A stretch of 64,000 nucleotides of DNA from Oscarella lobularis. Taxonomy: Eukaryota; Porifera; Homoscleromorpha; Homosclerophorida; Oscarellidae. Where the stretch lies: NCBI RefSeq assembly GCF_947507565.1, contig NC_089179.1, forward strand, positions 3,055,747 to 3,119,746, in the 5' to 3' direction. Both the position numbers and the translations under genes were made by a program. The notes beneath the pieces were generated by a model, which had not been told where the DNA came from, did no database searches, and was given only the letters and a program-made list of their open reading frames with translations. This document shows, in pieces, positions 57,101-64,000 of this stretch (position 1 is its first letter; each line of letters opens with the position of its first letter).

Positions 57101-60100
57101 CGATTGCCTGCTCCCCGCATCCTCCTGGCAGTTTCAGCAGACTTTCGACGTTCTCCACAGCCTTTAGCGTACCTTGAAAATAGTTTCCTGTGACCGATAG
57201 CCAAGCCGTGTCTGAGCCGGCAACGTAGTTTTCCGGCAATCGGATATAAAATGTATTGATTTGCTTTTTGCTACCGTAGATACACTGGCGCTCCAATGGA
57301 TCCTGTTTAGGACACAGTTCGCACTGTGTCCCGTCTGACCAGGAAACGGCAAATGCACTGATTTGATTGTTGCAGCAGTCCTTTTTTGTAAGGTCTTTCC
57401 TAATAATTTGACCCAAACACTTCCCGTTGCCGCTTGAAGGCAGGTAAGAAGGGCCCTTGTAGCAGTGACCTGTACGTACATCTAAACCGAATCATAGATA
57501 GTTGCAACGATTGTGTGCTGTAATTGACTTACCTTCAGGAGTCGGAGTCGCTGAAAATCTGCACAAATTTTCAGAATTAAAGGCATTAATTCCTAGAGAA
57601 TAGCACTGCAAAATTCCTGATTAACGCTCGAGACATGCATACCTTGAGGATCCAGCTCAGTACTGTAGGAATGGTCTTTAACAATGCCTTCAGGCTAAAA
57701 ATAACCGCACGTTAATTTAATTTTAATTATTTATTAATGGCTATTTAAAACTTATTAGACATAAGCTAGCCATTGCCTGATCTAAACATTTGCGCATCGA
57801 ATAGCAGGTAGCAGAGCAACGTATACCTACCTCGATAAGTACGTCAACATACACCACTTCTGTCAGAAGGGTAGTAGTCATACGAACTTTCAACTTCGAT
57901 TTTCCTGTCTCAAGCGGAACGACCGGAAACAAAACTGTTTTGGTGCTGTGCGGTTCCATATCAAAGCGTATTGCACCGGTTGATTGACCAGTTCCAGCAG
58001 TTGTGCACATCTCCTTTTCAGGATCAACAAGCTCCAGAGATACCTACGCCGTTCAATAGTTTGTAATTTCCAATTTTATACTGTAAGTCTTACCCGTTCA
58101 GTTCCTGTTTTGTAATTGTATACAGTGCAAGCTATTGTAACCTGCTCTTGACGACGCAGTGAAAAAGGTAGATGGCACTCTACAAACTGCGCCTTGAACG
58201 CTCTTAAAAACACAGGGTCTGAAGCACAGAATCCTTGTTTGGAGAAGGCAAGTCCTTGAATGCTCCAATCGGTTATAGTGTCTGGAACGTTAGCAGTAAC
58301 TGTAACTGGTTTGTTTCTACAAAAGAACAACGCTTTCATAAACTGTAAAATAGACAAGCCCTTTTGTGTACTGAATCTGGATGTTTTCGTCATAGAGCCA
58401 AACGTGGGGAAAAAAAGTTCGTTCTTGATAAATGGTGTTATCTACGTCGTTTAGGATATCATCCTGGATGCCTTTTCTCCCACTTCGACCTCTTGGCTCT
58501 TTGATTATAAAAAGAGTTTGGTGTTATTAGACAACTGTCCTCTATCTATCTTGCCTTCGGGGATGCAGCATGACAGGAATCTCACGACGTCCTCTGTTGA
58601 AGGATACAAGCACTTTGCAGTCAGTGTACTGTTTCCTGTGAGTATCTTCCGATATTCGGATTTGCATCTGTGAACCACCAGAGATCTGTTTGCAGATGGT
58701 GTAATTTCTCTCATCTCTCTTCCCTGATTGCACAGGCACTCTAAGCACGAAGTTACAAATTTAACTTTGTGTCATTTCCCAAATGACCTCCCACTAGCGA
58801 TGTTTGTCGCTTGGGGCGACTTCCAGCGCACTCGTCACCTAAAAGAAGCCCGCATTATTAGCGCTAACTCAAAAAAGAACTTTTACTGTCTTTTTCGGCA
58901 GGTGACGTCATTCTGTTGCTACGTGATGTTAACCCCATAGCCTACAAGAGTTATTTTACAAACATCATAATCTAGGTTATACTCAACTAACACGGAAGAT
59001 GCCCTCAACTCCATTTTGTTTGTGTTGACATGACGCGTCGTATCGACGCAATTCTTCAAATATCTATTCATAAAATAGTACTGAAATGAACTGTTGTCTA
59101 CTAAATATCTGCCTTTTCTTTGGTCAGTCTGGTTTCATTGTTAATTAGGTAAAGCCCTTTGTCTACTGCGACTAGTGCAATATCAGAAGAAGAAGCAGCA
59201 TTGATGATGAGATCGATTGGCTGTCCAGGCGAAATGCTACCCCTTATATTCAGCGTGATCTAAAAAATAAATTCCAAAGACTGTGGGAAAAATTGACTTG
59301 TGACAAACGTCATTGGAACATTTTTTTTCAACGTCAACGCACGTGTAATCAGAGACTATTACTGAGCTTCCTTCGCATGTGGTTTCGTAATAGGCAACAA
59401 CGCACATTGTGCTGCAAAACCGCGATTCAATGTCTAATGAAAATATTGTAGTTGGTCCACCGGTGTCTTCTATAGTGAGGGTATTTTGAATTTTTCCACA
59501 AGAAACCACAGCCACGTGAAATTTCGACTAAACACAAAAGTTACTCTTAATGGATAAACTGAATTCACACTTTGGAAACTGAATGATTTCGTTTCGTGGC
59601 AATTTCAAATAACGCAGAGCTGCCCTTTAGGAGTGGCGCCGAAGGACGTGTATAAACAACTATGTATTCACTGCACGACGTTTTGTAAGCTTGAATACGG
59701 CATACTTCTGTTTTTAATTGATCCATCAGACCAGCCTAGAGGTTTCTTAAATAAATCAAGATTATTGCGAACGGAAGTGTTTTTGCGCACACTAATAGCT
59801 ATTTCATTAGCTTTCGTGACGATTTGCGTCGTAAAAGTTGCTATACCACGTTCATCAGAAGCCGCTCGTAGTTCGTTTTGAGCATTTCCTATAATGACTG
59901 CAACGTTTTCCTCAGCCACCGCTGCTCCATTAGCGTATCTTACCCTAATCTAAAAAATAATGTACGGTATGTGCGTAGATCAATGCACTACTACTTTTAA
60001 ATCGTACGACATCAGAGGAACGTAAAAAGGTTTTGATAGACTGCAATCAAACACAATGGGGAAGGAAGTGAAAACAGCTGATCTGTCTTTATTGCTTTGA

Positions 60101-60865
60101 CTTATTTGGCTTGCTTTCTCCGTCACCTCTGCATAGATGTAGAGCAACTTCCCTTCAGGAAAAACGTCATACCCGTCGTTTGGAAAGCTCACTTCTATTA
60201 CTCCTTTTGTCTAAAGTTAAATCATGAACATAATTCAGTTTCAACCCCAATTAGGACTGATCACTTCTTTGGTTAGTTCAAACAGTCCAGTGTGAAGAAT
60301 TTCAAGTAAGGTCGAATTCCTTTCAGCTACTCCTACCTTTACATCAAGCCATCCTACTACAGGTTTTCCATACGTATACCTGTACAGAGAATACAGCTTG
60401 TTTACATCTCTTTCACTAGCATGTCGGCGTTACATGGAAGCGACTTCGAAGACAATGTGTTCACTTGTTGCATTAATGCTGCGAGGTGGCCTAATGATGA
60501 CTTCAAATCTTGGCAATACTACATAAAACATTTCTATACTGAAGAGAGCCTTGATAAAGCTATATAGTACCATAGTCTTCAACGTAAAAATGAAATTCTG
60601 AAACCGCACTATTCTAAATCAGTCATTATCGTCTAGCTTAATTTTGAAATATTTATTTATTTATTCCTTAATTTAACCTTGCAGCCATATTTGGCATGAA
60701 TAGTCCATTTTCCAAAACTGGGGTCATGTCCAAGACTCAGTGAGTGCCGTTTAATGACTGAAAGCAACACATTAGAAATTGACTGAAGGGGTTGGAATGG
60801 GTACGTGGGTTGTCTCCATCAGCTGGATTCAACACGATACGATCGACAATGATGTCTTGTGGATT
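54199..60865 (-). CDS. G: complement C3-like thioester protein, 5' end not located
   Basis: Many short minus-strand exons in C3 order. The N-terminal exon from 60865 reads NPQDIIVDRIVLNPADGD, then FGKWTIHAKYG. A furin-type RPKR at 58807-58818 marks the beta/alpha junction. It is followed directly by an anaphylatoxin-like exon (about 58735-58550: CLCNQG, KCL, FLSCC). MG7 (PDTITDWSIQGLAFS) lies at about 58390-58090. The thioester GGCGEQ is at 57108-57125, followed by TED exons (LTAYVVHGALECC). A C-terminal netrin-like C345C domain (YHIQGKEG, LDYASLVEKWP, cysteine-rich tail) ends at 54199. Anaphylatoxin, RPKR and C345C set it apart from alpha-2-macroglobulin and insect TEPs. C3 is secreted and binds surfaces covalently through the thioester. 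The signal peptide exon was not found and may lie near the assembly gap. Confidence 0.85.
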
Positions 60866-61123
60866 CTAGACATTGCCCTATTGCAGATACCGCCTCTGTT
60901 CGTAGAGATTTACCTTAACGTCAACAGTGACCTAAATAAATCAAGCGTTTGCGATAGAAAAACGATTTGCTACGCGCAGAGCTTTAACATATCGCGCGCG
61001 CTACGTAGGCCCATCCAAGCAATCGACGCACGTCCAGTCGAACGTCGTCTCTGCGAGGCTACGCTACTAGTTTTGTTTGCCAAACTGCACCTTGATCTCA
61101 TCGTTCACGGGCGTAAGGTCTGG
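60866..61123. other. Intergenic sequence between G and H, left of the gap
   Basis: May hold the first exon(s) of G. No clear signal peptide was read. Confidence 0.4.
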
Positions 61124-61323
61124 NNNNNNNNNNNNNNNNNNNNNNNNNNNNNNNNNNNNNNNNNNNNNNNNNNNNNNNNNNNNNNNNNNNNNNNNNNNNN
61201 NNNNNNNNNNNNNNNNNNNNNNNNNNNNNNNNNNNNNNNNNNNNNNNNNNNNNNNNNNNNNNNNNNNNNNNNNNNNNNNNNNNNNNNNNNNNNNNNNNNN
61301 NNNNNNNNNNNNNNNNNNNNNNN
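61124..61323. other. Assembly gap (200 N)
   Basis: Exactly 200 undetermined bases, a size often used for gaps of unknown length. It covers the divergent 5' region of G and H and the start of H. Confidence 0.99.
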
Positions 61324-64000
61324 AAGAATAAGCAGTGAAATCAAGAAATTCAGCACCGAAGCAGAATACGACGTTTTGACAATCTACGAGTCTCTTGACG
61401 GCAAGACCCACAATCTTTCAACTTTTACTGGAAACGTTTTGTCTGGCAAGTTTATAGCAAACCGCTTGCCTACGTCGGGATTAATCTTTCACTTTACGAC
61501 TGACGGAAGTGTTCAATCAACGGGATTCAAAATAAAACTGGAGTCGTTTCCTTACGAAACGTGCAAGAAACCCGAAGGTGTCGTGTATGGCGGGGTGTTT
61601 GTCTCAAATTTTAGTCAGACGGCGGATTTCTGGTGCTGTAACGGCTATAAAATCGAAGGTGTTTCTAATAAAAGATGCCGGCAGGGAGTATGGCTACCAA
61701 AGGAGAAAGTGTCCTGTAAAAGTAGGTAGAAGGCATTTTCTATTTGTTACTTAATTAATAAGCGCTGGTTAATTATTTTAGAAGCTTTACTGTGCCCCAG
61801 ACCAATTTCTAAGAGTAGTCGTGGAATTGTTGTATCGGGTGATTCAATGGAATACTCGGTAGGTTCTCAGCTAAAATTGAAATGTGAAACCGGATATTAC
61901 CATGATGGTTTCAAAAAATCGGTGAAAGCAACTTGCAACTGCAATAGGTTATGGGAGTACGACCCTGAAGCTCTAAACTGCAAGCGTGAGTCTTACTCGT
62001 GATTCTAGCCAGCTTTAATAATATAATATGGCTTTTCAAATTCCCTAGCCATCACGTGTGGTGAGCCACCAAGTGCGCCAGAGCCAAATGGAAGCAGGCT
62101 TATTAGTGAAGAGGGACGAGTATCAGGTAGGTATACTACTAATACAGTTGTGAATTACAGCTGTCCGGATGGATACGGCCTTCGTGGGCTTCCCCACCAA
62201 ATGTGCAATTTGAACGGTGAGTGGTCTACGCTTTCAGGCAGCAGGGCAGAGCCCCTTCAGTGCATCAGTAAAAATCTTCTAATTTACAATAATCATCATT
62301 CTATGTACGTGTGTGCGCTTAGAGGACTTGGCAGTTTGCCCTGATCCTGGAACACCTGAAAACGGTCAACGAAGAGTCTCATCATTTGAACACGGCTATC
62401 CTGTCAGCTACGCGTGCAATCCTGGGTACAACCTTATCGGTTCAACACTACGTTCATGTCACGCAACCGGGGTGGACACGCCGTACTGGGACGGGCTCGT
62501 AGCGGAGTGCAAGAGTGAGTAACTTACTAGAACCGATCTGATCAGGCTATTTGTTGTAGGCAGAGTGAAAGATGCTGCTGAGGTAGCTGCTAATTTGCGA
62601 ATCAACTTTCTGGACAGAGTGATAGCTTGTGAAGATGCAGGGCCGAATGATCAGCCGGCGGACAGAATTTCTTTATGCAATGGACGTTCTATCATAGTTG
62701 GAGAAGGTTGCGTCGACATTGCCTTTGCTGTGGACTGCTCTAGAAGCATGAAAGGTGCTCTGTTTAGCGAAAGCATCAAATTTGTCATAACTGTCATACA
62801 AGTCTTCTTAAATGTTGACGAGGGAGATGCTCGCTTTGCACTGCTGACATACGACAATGAGCCTGAGGTTCATTTTAACTTTCAAAATTTTTCGAAGGGG
62901 TCTTCTACATATGACATAAGCAACATTTCTTTTTCGGACTTTTGCTGGGGGGCGACAGGAACGAGTGGTGTCCTTACGACGCTTCAAGACGCAATTTTCT
63001 CGAACAGTAGAAGAAACTGCAAGAAAGCCGCGTTTCTTATTACTGACGGTCTCACGAATTGGGGCGGTAGTCCACAACAAGCTGCAGAGGAGCTAAGACG
63101 CAACAATGTCACTTTGTATGCAATTGCCGTAACCAGTCCGAAATCTAAGCACAGAACTGGATTTGATTCACTTCGAGATCTAGTTTCGAAGGAAACTCAT
63201 CGAATGGAAGTAGGAAATATGAACGAAGTCATCGATCAAGTAATTAATATCACCGTTAGTAAGTGTTTTTGATTGCAAAAATCTGTGCGCTTGGTCTAAT
63301 GTAACGCAATTATATAGATTATTCAGAATGCGGAATTGGAGCAGAGTCATCAAGTTGTGAAAACCGACGTCAGAGACGATCTTTGGGCGGTTGTGCGGCA
63401 AAGAATGCCGCATGGCCATGGGTGGTTGCCCTTTACTATTGTTCGAAAAATGCAAAGGGTATCACAAAGTGTAACTTTCAATGCGGAGGAAGTATTATTA
63501 GTGAGTCTACCATTATGACCGCCGCTCACTGCATTATTAAAAAAGACTTTTCGGCCAACGCTGAGGATTTTTTAGTTGTTGTCGGAGACAGGATACAGAC
63601 GGTTAACGAAAGAACGGAGAAAACGCATACAGTCTGCAAAATTTCAATTATTCCTCAATACATGCCTGATGAATCACCTCTCTTTGATTACGACATAGCC
63701 CTGCTGCATTTGTGCTGCTGTATCAAGTACGGACCGTGGGCACGACCGGTATGCTTACCTGAAATGGGAGACGAGGAACTAGTCCAAGAAGATGGGACAG
63801 GAACACTTGTTGGTTGGGGAGCAACTCTCTTAGACAATAACATCACGTTCATTGCAAACCAATATCAAGTTCAAATTCCTATAGTTAGCTGTGAAAAAAT
63901 GAATAAGACCCATCCGAAAGAAGTGACAGAAAATTTGTTTTGTGCAGGAGACGGCAAGAGAGATGCATGCGAGGGTGATAGCGGAAGTCCATTGGTGTCT
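61324..64000 (+). CDS. H: complement factor B-like serine protease, partial at both ends
   Basis: The first visible exon continues from the gap with the end of a CUB domain (VLTIYESLDG, GLIFHFTTDGS). Four sushi/CCP modules follow (about 61560-61721, 61782-61985, 62049-62277, 62323-62514). A von Willebrand A domain (62560-63258) has MIDAS DCSRSMKG and LITDG. The trypsin domain starts at 63318: activation segment RRQRRSLGG, TAAHC (His), DYDIALL (Asp), GDSGSP (Ser), and Asp in DACEGDSG for the Arg/Lys pocket. The frame runs off the window about 40 residues before a usual protease end. CCP-VWA-trypsin defines the factor B/C2 family, whose product cleaves C3 once bound to it. Vertebrate factor B has three CCPs and no CUB, so this copy is longer at the N-terminus. 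It lies head-to-head with the C3-like gene. Confidence 0.88.

Noticed and set aside
62126-62150. Apparent 22-nt GTAGGT...ACAG intron within CCP3 of the factor B-like gene
   Set aside because: Too short to splice, and reading straight through keeps a normal CCP with its cysteines.

Overview
The window reads as nuclear DNA of an animal with a compact genome. Most introns are about 50-65 nt with GT-AG (a few GC-AG) boundaries. Domain-per-exon genes are common, and the families present are metazoan: receptor tyrosine kinase with FN3 and EGF modules, complement C3-like and factor B-like proteins, F-type lectins, ankyrin-Roc-COR-Death proteins. Very short introns plus these families would suit a non-bilaterian, perhaps a homoscleromorph sponge. 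That placement is inference from gene content only.

Layout. 1-8.0 kb: the 3' part of an intronless AAA-ATPase-like/PD-(D/E)XK ORF. It is followed directly by a receptor tyrosine kinase gene carrying two in-frame stops, a 270-bp (TTAG)n tract and scattered remains of a second kinase-family gene. 8.3-10.5 kb: a tiny secreted EGF peptide gene with a decayed duplicate of its 3' end, then GC-rich sequence with palindromes and a compact TATA/poly(A) unit. 10.6-16.3 kb: a triplicated promoter block feeding two double-domain F-type lectin genes; the third block has no lectin exons. 16.5-35.5 kb: a tandem array of three head-to-head gene pairs. Each pair has a minus-strand LRR/cysteine-rich/multipass membrane receptor (C1-C3) and a plus-strand small secreted protein (D1-D3) that resembles ML/GM2-activator lipid-binding proteins. 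A broken fourth copy (D0) lies at the array's left edge.

35.9-52.3 kb: two convergent ankyrin-Roc-COR-Death genes (E on plus, F on minus), each with freshly amplified one-repeat-per-exon ankyrin arrays. Relics of a MORN3-like gene and an MFS transporter lie between them. 54.2-64 kb: a complement C3-like gene (G, minus) head-to-head with a complement factor B-like gene (H, plus). A 200-N assembly gap hides their shared 5' region, and H runs off the right edge.

Much of the window is recognition or innate-immunity type: lectins, LRR receptors with putative lipid-binding partners, death-domain ankyrin GTPases, and the two central components of an alternative complement pathway. The strongest candidate for an undescribed system is the triplicated divergent LRR-receptor/ML-like pair, whose architecture recalls TLR4 with MD-2. 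Exon boundaries were read by eye from splice consensus and reading-frame continuity; none was tested against transcripts.
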